Assembly: GCA_033026295.1 (NCBI GenBank)
Contig: CM065168.1
Location: 37,832,875-37,896,874 of the forward strand
Source of the DNA: Channa striata
Lineage: Eukaryota > Chordata > Actinopteri > Anabantiformes > Channidae
Direction: 5' to 3'
Length of the DNA: 64,000 nt
The notes under the pieces are model-generated. The model did no database searches. It saw nothing but the letters and a program-made list of their open reading frames with translations, and had not been told where the DNA came from. Positions 46,301 to 55,684 of the stretch are shown one piece after another. A program made the translations under genes and the position numbers. The stretch's first letter is position 1. The number at the start of each line of letters is the position of its first letter.

Positions 46301-49300
46301 GTTGTGGTGGTCGTTTCAGTTGTGGTTGTTGTTGGTGTCTCTGTGATTGTGGTTGATGTTTCAGTTGTGGTTGTTGCTGGTGTGTCAGTTGTGGTTGTTG
46401 TTGGTGTCTCGGTGATTGTGGTTGTTGTTTCAGTTGTGGTTGTTGTTGGTGTCACAGTGGTTGTTGTTGGAGTATCAGTTGTGATGGTTGTTTCAGTTGT
46501 GGTGGTTGTTGGTGTCTCAGTGGTTGTGGTTGTGGGAGTTTCAGTTGTGGTGGTTGTTTCAGATGTGGTTGTGGGAGTGTCAGTTGTGGTGGGAGTTTCA
46601 GTTGTGGTTGATGTTGGTGTGTCAGTTGTGGTTGTTGGTGGTGTATCAGTTGTAATTGCTGGTTCAGTTGTGGTTGTTGTTTGTGTGTCAGTTGTTGTTG
46701 GTTCAGTTGTGGTTGTTGTTAGTGTCTCAGTTGTTGTGGTCGTGGGAGTTTCAGTTGTGGTGGTTGTTTCAGTTGTGGTGGTTGTTGGTGTCTCAGTTGT
46801 TATGGTTTTGGGAGTTTCCGTTGTGGTGGTTGTTTCAGATGTTGTTGTGGGAGTTGCAGTTGTTGTGGTTGTTCCAGTTGTGGTTGTTGTTGGTGTATCA
46901 GTTGTGGTTGATGTTGGTGTGTCAGATGGTGTGGTCTTAGGAGTTTCAGTTGTGGTCGTCGTTACATATGTGGTTGTTGTTGATGTCTCAGTTGTTGTTG
47001 GAGTTTCAGTTGTGGTGGTTGTTTCAATTGTAGTGGTTGTTTCAGTTGTGGTTGTTGTTGGTGTCTCCGTCGTGGTTGTTTGTGGTGTGTCAGTTGTAAT
47101 TGCTGGTTCAGTTGTGGTTGTAGTTTGTGTCTCAGTTGTTGTGGTTGTGGGAGTTTCAGTTGTGGTGGTTGTTTCAGATGTGGTTGTGGGAGTGTCAGTT
47201 GTGGTGGGAGTTTCAATTGTGGTTGTTGTTGGTGTCTCAGTTGTTGGTTCAGTTGTGGTTGTTGTTGTCTCAGTTGTTGTGGTTGTGAGAGTTTCCATTG
47301 TGGTGGTTGTTTCAGATGTGTTTGTGGGAGGTTCAGTTTTGGTGGTTGTTTCAGTTGTGGTTGTTGTTGGTGTCTCGGTTGTTGTAATTCTTGTAGTTTC
47401 AGTTGTGGTGGTTGTTCCAGATGTCGTTGTGGGAGTTGCAGTTGTGGTGGTTGTTGTGGGTGTTTCTGTTGTGGTGGTTGTTTGGGTTGTAATTGTTGTT
47501 GTTTGTGTCTCAGTTGTTGATGGTTCAGCTGTGGTTGTTGTTGGTGTCTCAGTTGTTGTGGTTGTGGGAGTTTCAGTTGTGGCAGTGGTTTCAGATGTGG
47601 TTGTTGTTGGTGTATCAATTGTTGTTGGTTCATTTGTGGTTGTTGTTGGTATCTCAGTTGTTGTGGTTGTGGGAGTTTCCGTTGTGGTTGTTTTTGGTGT
47701 CTCAGTTGTTTCAGTTGTTGTAGGTGTGTCAGTTTTTGTGGTTGTTGTGGGAGTTTCAGTTGTGGTTGTTGGTGTGTCAGTTGTAGTTGTTTCAGTCGTG
47801 GTTGTTGTGTGTGTCTCTGTGGTTGTGGTGGTTGTGGGAATTTCAGTTGTGGTGGTTGTTTGAGATGTGGTGGTTGTTTCAGTTGTGGTTGTTGTTGGTG
47901 TCTCTGTGATTGTGGTTGATGTTTCAGTTGTGGTAGTTGCTGGTGTGTCAGTTGTGGTTGTTGTTGGTGTCTCAGTTGTTGGTTCAGTTGTGGTTGTTGT
48001 TGTTGTCTCAGTTTTTGTGGTTGTTGGAGTTTCCGTTGTGGTTGTTTTTGGTGTCTCAGTTGTAGTTGTCTCAGTTGTTGTGGTTGTTGTGGGAGTTTCA
48101 GTTGTGGTTTTTGTTGTGGGGGTCTCAGTTGTGGTTGTTGTGGCTGTCTCGGTTGTAGTTGTTGTTTTAGTTGTTGTTGGTGTGTTAGTTGTTGTGGTTG
48201 TTGTGGGAGTTTCAGTTGTGGTTGTAGGTGTGTCAGTTGTAGTTGTTTCAGTCGTGGTTGTTGTGGGTGTCTCTGTGGTTGTGGTGGTTGTGGGAATTTC
48301 AGTTGTGGTGGTTGTTTCAGATGTGGTGGTTGTTTCAGTTGTGGGTGTGTCTGTGGTTGTGGTGGTCGTTTCAGTTGTGGTTGTTGTTGGTGTCTCGGTG
48401 ATTGTGGTTGTTGTTTCCCTTGTGGTTGTTGTGGGTGTCTCTGTGGTTGTGGGGGTTGTGGGAGTTTCAGTTGTGGTGGTTGTTTCAGATGTCGTTGTGG
48501 GAGTTGCAGTTGTGGTGGTTGTTGTGGGAGTTTCCGTTGTGGTTGTTTTTGGTGTCTCAGTTGTTGTTGTTTCAGTTGTTGTAGGTGTATCAGTTGTTGT
48601 GGTTGTTGTGGGAGTTTCAGTTGTGGTTGTTGGTGTGTCAGTTGTAGTTGTTTCAGTTGTGGTTGTTGTGGGTGTCTCTGTGGTTGTGGTTGTTGGTGTC
48701 TCGGTGGTTGTGGTTTTTGTTGGCGTCACAGGTGTTGTGGTTGGTTCAGTTGTAGTTGTTGTTGGTGTCTCAGTTGTGGTAGTTGTTTCAGATGTGGTTG
48801 TGGGAGTGTCAGTTGTGGTGGGAGTTTCAGTTGTGGTTGTTGTTGGTTCAGTTGTGGTTGTTGTTGTTGTCTCAGTTGTTGTGGTTGTGAGAGTTTCCAT
48901 TGTGGTGGTTGTTTCAGATGTGTTTGTGGGAGGTTCAGTTTTGGTGGTTGTTTCAGTTGTGGTTGTTGTTGGTGTCTTGGTTGTTGTAATTGTTGGAGTT
49001 TCAGTTGTGGTGGTTGTTTCAGATGTCGTTGTGGGAGTTGCAGTTGTGGTGGTTGTTGTGGGTGTTTCTGTTGTGGTGGTTGTTTGAGTTGTAATTGTTG
49101 TTGTGGGTGTCTTGGTTGTAGTTGTTGTTTCAGTTGTTGTGGTGGGTGTGTCCGTTGTGGTCGTTTTTGGTGTTTCAGTGGTTGTTGTTGGTGTCTCAGT
49201 GATTGTAGTTGTTGTTGGTGTCTCAGTTGTGGTGGTTGTTTCAGTTGTGGTTTTTGTGGGTGTCTCTGTGGTTGTAATGGTTGTGGGAGTTTCAGTTGTG

Positions 49301-52047
49301 GTTGTTTCAGTTGTGGTTGTTGTGGGTGTCTCAGTTGTGGTGGTTGTTTCTGTTGCGGTTGTTGTGGGTGTCTCTGTGGTTCTGGTGGTTGTGGGAGTTT
49401 CAGTTGTGGTTGTTTCAGTTGTTGTTGTTGTTGGTGTCTCTGTGCTGGTTTTGGTAGTTTTTTGGCTTTTAGGTGTTGTGGTTATTTCACATGTTTTAGT
49501 GTTCTGAGTTGTTGTCATTTTAGGAATTTTAGTAGTTGTTGTTTCTTGAGTTTTTGTTGTTTTGGGTATTTCACTTGTTGTTGTAGTTCTTTGAGTAGGT
49601 GTGGGTGTCTCTATAGTTCTTGTTTTCTGAGTTGTTGTGGGTTTCCCTGTTCTTGTCATTTCCAGAGTTGTTGCCTTGGTTGTTTGGGTTTTCCGAGTGG
49701 TCATTGATGTAGGTGTTTCTGTGGTTGTGTTTTTTTCCTGAGTTGTTGTGGGTGTGTCAGTTGTTGTTGTTGTTTGTCCCTTTCTTTTTGTAGTTTCCTG
49801 AGTAGTTTTCAGCGTTGTTTTCATTTTTGGTATCTCAGTAGTTAATGTTTCTTTAGTTGTAGTCTGAGGTGTTGCAGTTGTAGTTTTCTTTTTTGTTTTT
49901 GTAGCTCTCTGACCTTTTGTCGCTGGTGTTTCAGTTGTTTTTGAGATTTTGTGAGTTGTAGTTACTGTGGGTGCCTTCAATTTTGTTGTAGTTTTCCAAT
50001 CTCTAGTTTTTGTGGCACATCCACGTGATGTAGTTTCCCATTTTTCTTTTGTTGTGGGTGTCTCTGTTCTAGTTTTTTGAGTGGTTGTTGCTTTTGTGGC
50101 TTGTTCAATTTTAATGGGTCTTCCAGTTGTTGAAGTTTTTTGATTTGCAGGTTTTGTGATTATTTCAGTTGTTATTGTGTTCTGAGTTGTTGTCATTTTG
50201 GGTATCTCAGTAGTTGTTTCCTGACTTGTAGTTGTGAAGGCGTTTTCTATTGTTTTTGTTTCCTGAGCAGTTGTAGTTGTGGGTTTTTGCTTTCTTGAAG
50301 CAGTTTCCATAGGGTTAATAAATCCTACATCAATTTGAAACTTTGATTAGTCATATTTAAGTGTTCACTCAGAAAACTTACATGAATATCCATTTATATT
50401 CATAAGTGTCCTGCCCCCTTTCTAGCAACTTTGTCCCTACATTATGCTATTATTCAGATCCCTCTTACGACTCTTTTTCAAAAAAGCGCATAGCAATATA
50501 TCTAGTGACTTTTATTGAAAACTGACATGAAAGCCAAAATAAATTGTTTAACGTCATTTTATCTTTATTATCAGACTGAAAATATGCATTCTTTATTTAA
50601 GTGATTATAAATACATAACAGCACTGAAACAACATTACTTCACCATAAAACCACTTCTTTGTGGCCCTTTACTTGTAACAACCACAGGTATAACTAGATA
50701 TGTTTCATTTTTGCAGCCTTTCACCACTGCGAGATTGGAAGGCTGAACATTTTCTTGCATGCTTGCAGTGCCACGGACGGCCGCATGGCAGCGTGCCTGT
50801 TCACACTTAAAGCACTAAACAGTATAGATCTGAAAACACATAAAACAAAAACGATTTTTCATCGTGGTAATTTGTTCTTTTCTTCAAATGCTGTTTGCAG
50901 CCTTTGGAGCTGTTATATTTGAAATACTGAACAATTTAAAAAGTGAAAGCAAGAAAAAAACATTGTATTACACGATCGTAGTTCCATGAACAGCCACAGT
51001 TTTTTAGATATGAGGCCTTAATTTCTGGCGATAGCGCCCCCTAGATGAATACCCGCACGCCATTACATCAGTGTTTTCATAGGTGCATCCTGATCGTATA
51101 ACCCAAATTTTATCAAATGCAAGTTGATCTAATGAAAATAAAAGGTAGATTCTATATTATCAGCCACATGGTGATACTACAGAGTTTGCACTATAATAAG
51201 TGAAGCATTTCATCATGGGGCAACTGTCCACAAAGTTTTATAACATTATGATTTGTAGTTTTTGAGTTATTTTAGTTGATTAGAGCAATCACACTAATAA
51301 TCATTAGTGAAACAATTCCAGATGGAAGTGACTAGTCTAAACACTGTCGAACAGCAGTCTATGTGAGGATGTGCAAATGTGCTGTTTAGAATGACAGACA
51401 TAAAATGTTTTTGTGTTGTTATCATGTACAGTTTTTACTACATTAATGCAGCATAATGAACAGTAAACTGTCAGCTTTACTACAACTCGGTCTTCACTTG
51501 CTCCAGATTAACTGATTCAGAGTTTATAGAGAAACTGTCCATGAAACCCTATTATGATTTGTTCATAGGCATACTGTCTTCACCTTTATAATAAATACAA
51601 TAAAAGTCCAAAATAGCATAAACAAATGGTTAATTATCTAACATAATGTTTATTTCAGTACCATCAAGCATTTATTTAAGTTTTACGTATAAAATGGATT
51701 TACTAGAATTAAGTATAAGATTTTGGTAACACCTCTCAGGCAACAATACTTCAAATTTCAAGAGTCAAAAGTTTGATTAATACCCCAAAAATGTTATTTA
51801 AAAAATGTTTTTTAGTGATAAAGGGACCATATGTGTAGAAAATGATGTTCGAAACTATCATTCAAATTTGACTTTACTATACTTATTTCCTCAAATATGA
51901 GTAAAAATTAATTACTGTTTCTGACTAAAATCACAGGCTCAGGGCTTAAAGGGTTTTTAAGCTTCAAGGTACTTACGTGGCAATTGGTTTTACATAACTT
52001 AGCTTACCTAATAAAATCAGGAACACGAATATCCTTCCAACACCCAT
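25260..52047 (-). CDS. Gene B: giant GPI-type SEA mucin, intact
   Basis: Eight coding exons join in frame: 52047-52008, 50324-27400, 27238-27174, 27022-26844, 26559-26333, 25734-25670, 25584-25436 and 25345-25260. All introns are GT/AG. The total is 23,736 nt, giving 7,911 residues and a TAG stop. Order: signal peptide (residues 1 to about 20), a K/R-rich Thr region (about 15-300), a very long Thr/Pro/Glu repeat (to about 7,600), a first SEA-like module (about 7,615-7,737), a short Thr linker (about 7,738-7,780), a second SEA-like module (about 7,780-7,884) and a hydrophobic C-terminal tail. The expected product is an O-glycosylated, acidic surface mucin, lipid-anchored and with no long cytoplasmic part. 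I do not recognise an exact named orthologue. The exon model is strongly supported by phase agreement; the cellular role is inference. Confidence 0.85.
25436..25584 (-). CDS. Gene B exon: second SEA-like module, C-terminal half
   Basis: 149 nt, phase 2 in and phase 1 out. It reads NGSVYNDLVLAFIGTF, then PNNTEIARVLRDAAPYV and FDIEGISIIVNGI. FRNGSVYNDL lies where SEA domains carry the G-S-V-V-V autoproteolysis loop, so Gly-Ser cleavage is plausible but not shown. The donor is GTAAGT. Confidence 0.78.
25670..25734 (-). CDS. Gene B exon: second SEA-like module, middle
   Basis: 65 nt, the same length and phase as the exon at 27174-27238 in the first module. It reads LQPRFQNAFPSCFDGLDMVG plus F and a split codon. 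The matching exon sizes indicate that the SEA module was duplicated with its introns. Confidence 0.78.
26333..26559 (-). CDS. Gene B exon: Thr linker and start of second SEA-like module
   Basis: 227 nt. The first 40 or so codons encode a Thr/Ala linker with two close copies of ATTTTPVITT / ATTTTPEITT. Then comes VAVTFRSRLDVFTLDL, NNSSSQQFLHRAANITAQ, which aligns with the SEA start at the end of the giant exon. NSS and NIT are potential N-glycosylation sites. Confidence 0.78.
26844..27022 (-). CDS. Gene B exon: first SEA-like module, C-terminal half
   Basis: 179 nt, phase 2 in and phase 1 out. It reads SATTQVNGTEAEIGIVFSDT, then IPIADLPMNTVVVQTFILA and NNSSDNFSVAINPHSVLLI. NGT, NSS and NFS are potential N-glycosylation sites. 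The loop at the expected SEA cleavage position reads VNGTEAEIG, so the classic cleavage sequence is absent in this module. Confidence 0.78.
27174..27238 (-). CDS. Gene B exon: first SEA-like module, middle
   Basis: 65 nt, phase 0 in and phase 2 out. The acceptor is TTGTTGCAG. It reads CNEIYGKKFNNRFDHCYVKA plus F. The two Cys residues could pair within the module. A decayed counterpart is at 6977-7041 in copy C. Confidence 0.78.
27400..50324 (-). CDS. Gene B exon: 22.9-kb uninterrupted mucin repeat
   Basis: A single open exon of 22,925 nt between an acceptor (TTGATGTAG at 50325) and a GTGAGA donor. It encodes 7,642 residues including the split first codon. After GFINPMETASRKQK there is a basic, irregular Thr region to about 49440 using TTTQETTT and TTTQKT words. 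The rest is TETPTTTT / TETTTTTETP repeats almost entirely of Thr, Glu and Pro with a few Ser, Asp, Ile, Ala, Lys, Gln and Asn. Almost no Cys or aromatic residues occur in the repeat. The last ~40 residues (IYTISAILPNETFSSEL, then SQFQALEQQIVGM) begin the first SEA-like module. Dense O-glycosylation is expected. The coding strand is strongly A+C rich, so the plus strand is G+T rich. Confidence 0.88.
37250..37927. repeat. Internal higher-order repeat, copy 1 (pairs with 47186-47863)
   Basis: The segment ending at 37927 recurs 9,936 bases further on, ending at 47863; 76 consecutive antisense codons at 37557-37787 and 47493-47723 are identical. The offset is a multiple of three, so the sense frame is kept. 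Edges are approximate. Confidence 0.65.
39410..40066. repeat. Internal higher-order repeat, copy 1 (pairs with 42050-42706)
   Basis: Base-by-base comparison at an offset of 2,640 shows about 656 bases with one mismatch (a G/T difference at 39559 versus 42199). Beyond the right edge the second copy lacks one repeat unit. The offset is 880 codons. Confidence 0.8.
42050..42706. repeat. Internal higher-order repeat, copy 2
   Basis: Second copy of 39410-40066 inside the same exon. Near identity over more than 600 bases indicates a recent in-frame duplication or gene conversion. Confidence 0.8.
50325..52007 (-). other. Gene B: intron 2
   Basis: Intron between the signal exon and the giant exon. 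The donor is GTAAGC (52002-52007) and the acceptor is TTGATGTAG. AT-rich, with a GC-richer patch near 50740-50800 and a short GGCGATAGCGCCCCCTAGAT motif near 51025. No gene seen. Confidence 0.65.
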
Positions 52048-52059
52048 CGTATTGTAGCT
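52008..52059 (-). CDS. Gene B exon: signal peptide
   Basis: The acceptor is TTTTTTAG, just before 52059 (52057 is possible). ATG is at 52045-52047. The coding part reads MGVGRIFVFLILL plus one base, with donor GTAAGC. Together with GFINP from the next exon it makes a short signal peptide with one Arg before the hydrophobic core. Same length, MGVG start and phase as gene A's exon at 4631. Confidence 0.82.
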
Positions 52060-52169
52060 CTAAAAAATAAAAAAAACAGAGAAGAACTTTTAAAACTTCT
52101 ACATGACAGGTACTACAGTAAATTTTAAGACCGTGATTTTATGTTACAGCTAAGATTCCAGTTTAATTT

Positions 52170-52780
52170 CTATTGCATTGTTATAAGTTAGGTGCTTTTT
52201 GTCCACTTTTAGTTGTTCACTGGTCTTGGCTTGTATATAGGCATTCATTTTTCTGTTTTGTGTCTGTCCCTGCAGCATTCCTCTGTTCCTCTGCTGGTTA
52301 CCAGTGCACTCACAGTTTGCCTTCCATCATCTTCACCAGTGCCTTTCATCATCATCATCATCACTACCCCAGCATGTTTGTATTTAAGGCCTTGCATTTA
52401 GTTTTGGGGGTTGTTAGTGTGTCCTGGTTCGTTCTGGCACGGTTCCCCGATCTCCAGCCCTTAATACTGGTCGTGAGTCTGTAGATAGTTTTGGCAGTTC
52501 AGGTTTTGTTATAGCCTAAGAGTCTCTGCTTTTGAGTTTATGCAGTTTGTGAGTTAACATTGTTAAAGCTTTTGAGAGAGTTTTGTTAGAGCACAGGTTT
52601 ATGCCTTTATGTTCATACTGTTGTGAGTTAATAGTGTTAAACCTTTGAGAGAGTTTTGTTTGAGCACAGATCTGTGTGTTAGGCATCATAGGATCTGTAG
52701 TTCGTGTGATAATTTATAACTGTATTTCATGTGCAAATAAACCTGTTGCACATTCTGCGTGTCTCAGCTTCTGCTTTTGG
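52170..52780. repeat. Unclassified repeat-like stretch
   Basis: GC-richer and pyrimidine-biased compared with its surroundings, with CTGGTTACCAGTGCACTCAC and TCCTGGTTCGTTCTGG words, ending near an AATAAACC motif followed by TCTGCGTGTCTCAGC. It looks like an inserted non-coding element, perhaps LTR-like, but no paired terminus was found. Confidence 0.3.
52547..52672. repeat. 74-bp tandem duplication
   Basis: TTGTGAGTTAACATTGTTAA at 52547 is repeated as TTGTGAGTTAATAGTGTTAA at 52621. Both copies continue through a TTTTGAGAGAGTTTTGTT-like region into GAGCACAG. Two imperfect copies only. Confidence 0.7.
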
Positions 52781-54750
52781 GTCCAGTAGTTACAGTTTCT
52801 TGGTTACAGTTTCTTGGTTACAGTATCTAGTTGCGGTAATCATTACATGCATCAAAGAAATGCAGAAGTACGATAGAGCAAGAGTTTTACTTGGGATTTC
52901 TTTGCCATGCAGTGTAGGGGACATCAGAGACATTTTTTTGGCAGAGCCCAGTAAGCAAGAGAAATAGTTTGGCCTGGATGGTGGTGTGTAGGAGGGTACT
53001 GTTAGTTATTGTTATTAAGTGAAAGTCAGAACTTTGAGCCTGATGCAGGCTGCTGCTATAAGCCAGCGCATAAATATGAACAGTATTGTGACATGTCCAT
53101 TTTTGCTAATCAAAAATGGGAAATGCTGCTATCTTGTGCTGTTGATTTTGATTATGATTACTGGTGGTAGTCTATAAGTAGGGCAATAATCAAGAAAACA
53201 GAAATTAAATATTATTTGGCTAATGTGAAATAATTAAGTTATGCACTATTCTATGGTAGCACTGGATTGGGCAACGCAACCCCGTTTTCTCATGCTCCTA
53301 CTTCTCAAGCACCAGCCCGCAGCTGTGACAAATTAGAAGTAAATAGTTACTATAGTTGATAAATAGTTGCAACCTGCTCAGCTCTTGTCTTGTGTCACTA
53401 AAAGTCATGGGGTGTCATGTTAAACTCAAAATATAAGTAAAAGTTAGGTATGCAAAAAATCCAATTTCTAACAGCAGAAACAGGAAAATAGGTTAACTAA
53501 AAGAAGCACATTAATAAGGTGAAATAAAGAACACATATAAAAAGAGAAAAACAAAGCAACAAAAATACACTGTTATTCTTTGTTCTAAACTGTGCAATTA
53601 AATATCACAATATATAACTAACAATAAGTCATTTTTCCAAATAAGTTACTGTAATATCAACAGAGTTATGGGACTGTAATTTAAAGTAACCACAGATTTT
53701 TTAAAAATGTGATAACTTACTGTTAGCTGTACTGGAACTGTAGTGGTATAGTTTAACACATACTGTCCATGTCAGGAATGCATTTTTTATTTTGCAAAAT
53801 TTGTGCAATGCAGTTTTCAATTGTGTGATTTACGATTTTGAAATGTCATTTACAGTGTGTCGTTAATGTTACGTGATATGTTTTTTAAAATGTACTCATT
53901 CTAGTATATCTTTAATGAAATCTGATTGTTTATAGTAAAATTTATATTTTGTCAACAACATAAATATTCATACATGTGCAAAAATGTTTATAGTAAACAA
54001 CTAAAATAACTGAACTAACTTCTTAGGCTCAGGAGGTAAAAAGGTCATTCATTAATCTTGGGGACATGTGTCCAGTCTATCTCAGCGTAACACAAATTAA
54101 TATAGTATAAGGTTTGTAATTTTAATTCATTAGCTGATGTACATGGTAAATGGTAAATGCCCGCTTATCCAAACCCCCACAATGTCACTTCTCATAAGTC
54201 ATAAAGTAATTCTTGAGTTCATTCCTGTCAGACTGCAAACATTTAAATTTTCTGTAAAATTTCTTATCAGCTAAGGGCTTTGTAGCCAATCCTTTTGCTA
54301 AGAACTGGTATGAAACATCTGTGAAAAACAAAACGAAATCACTAGATGCCATTTGCCAAATGTTGATCTTGGCTTAGTGTCATGGAAACAAAACAATGCA
54401 ATGCATTTTTATTTCCTCATATTTTTCTTAGGTGTCAAGCTATGACATCAATATGTTCTCATACGAAATCTTTCTAATAATATTAATAATAAGATATGAA
54501 ATATAATAAAATATTTCTTAATGTGGGTAAAAAGTAAAGTCATTATAATTTGAGCAACTTTTGAACACCATTTGTGATTTCTAATTCAAATCAATTAATT
54601 CATTGATATATTTTTTATTCAGTGGTAGTTGGGCAAAAACATTTAGATATTTTTTTTTAATATGAATATTTCAACAATCTTTAATCCTTTTCTTTTCAGT
54701 ATTTCTAAAAGAACATATATCTAAGAGTTTTGTTGGCTACCCTCCTTTTG

Positions 54751-54830
54751 CATTTACATTTACATTTAGTCATTTGGCAGACGCTTTTAAGTGACTACTT
54801 ATATGTGAGGTACAAGGCAAGCAAAAGATC
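54751..54830. repeat. Dispersed short repeat fragment
   Basis: CATTTACATTTAGTCATTTG then GCAGACGCTTTTA matches a common teleost repeat edge. A second partial copy is at 56625-56665 (ACTTGGCAGACGCATTTATA). Confidence 0.45.
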
Positions 54831-55536
54831 TAAGTCAAGGAGAAAACTTCGAAGCAAAGGGCTATCAAAGAAGTCTTTCTGTTAAGTGAGATGCAACTAC
54901 AAAGAGCAGAAACTATGAGAAAGAGCATAAACTTTTTTTTGTTTTTTTAAGTGCAAAGTAAGATGCTGAAGGGTTCTGTTTTCAGCAGTTTTTTAAATAT
55001 TAAAAGTGAGATCACTCAGTGTGCAGAGTTTGGCAGCTCATTCCACCATTGCAGGATCACTGAGCTGAAGAGTTTTCCATGGTGTCTTCTGTGTGTCGGC
55101 CACACGTCGTTCTCTGGCCAAGGACCATTTTATTTAGAGTATTAAATTTACATTATTGTTCTGATATTTTGCAACTACTTTGGAACTGAGATTTACAGTC
55201 TTAATCCAACCGAATCAAAATCAAGGTGAATCAAATATGGTTAAATAAAGAATTTTAGATGTTAAAATATTAATTCTTGTCTAAAATCATTTACATTTAG
55301 GTGCAAAAGTTTGCATCATCTTATTTTAAAATGTAAAATCATCATCAAAATATCACATGCTGTGATATTTGTAAAATGAGAAAACCATATCCCCATATAA
55401 TTTGTCATAATAGATGATAGACATGTATTTTTTTAAATGGTAATCACTGTACTTTTTTGCACCATTAGTACAATCAAATGCATACTTAATAAATAATCAC
55501 ACAAATTCTACAGGTAGGAATTGAAAATGTACTTAC

Positions 55537-55650
55537 CCAAATTGAAATATAAGATGAAAAGTTAGTAAATCCCTCTTTTTATCTGATGTAGAGTGAATGT
55601 ATTTTGCTCATTCCACTTCACATCTGTATCCTTCTGAAGCTCTCAGTGTC
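55537..55650 (-). other. Gene B: non-coding first exon, inferred
   Basis: Ends with a GTAAGT donor at 55531-55536. Aligns with 6444-6565 in front of gene A. The start is set about 30 bases below the TATA-like box and is approximate. No long open frame. Confidence 0.55.
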
Positions 55651-55676
55651 TGTGAAAGTCAGTAGTTGTGAGGAGT

Positions 55677-55684
55677 ATTGTATA
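55677..55684 (-). promoter_or_regulatory. Gene B: TATA-like box candidate
   Basis: TATACAAT on the minus strand in the position where gene A has ATATAAAC. Flanking sequence is shared by both copies, which supports a conserved core promoter. Confidence 0.5.

Larger units (their letters stand above)
52060..55536 (-). other. Gene B: intron 1
   Basis: 3.5-kb intron inferred between the non-coding exon and the signal exon. It contains a pyrimidine-rich repeat-like stretch (52170-52780), a TCATCA microsatellite near 52346-52362, a 74-bp tandem duplication and a short dispersed repeat near 54755. No coding frame is supported. Confidence 0.55.

Noticed and set aside
42623..47863. Long plus-strand open frame of Val/Gly/Ser repeats (VVVVVGVSV), and similar ones at 29648-32800, 32804-35308 and 39983-42235
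   Set aside because: These are the exact antisense of the Thr-codon repeat of gene B. The composition explains the absence of stops. There is no promoter, start context or splice structure of their own.
27400..50324. Possible CRISPR-like or satellite array
   Set aside because: Units are imperfect, have no spacer pattern, keep a coding frame and are bounded by splice sites, so they are coding repeats.
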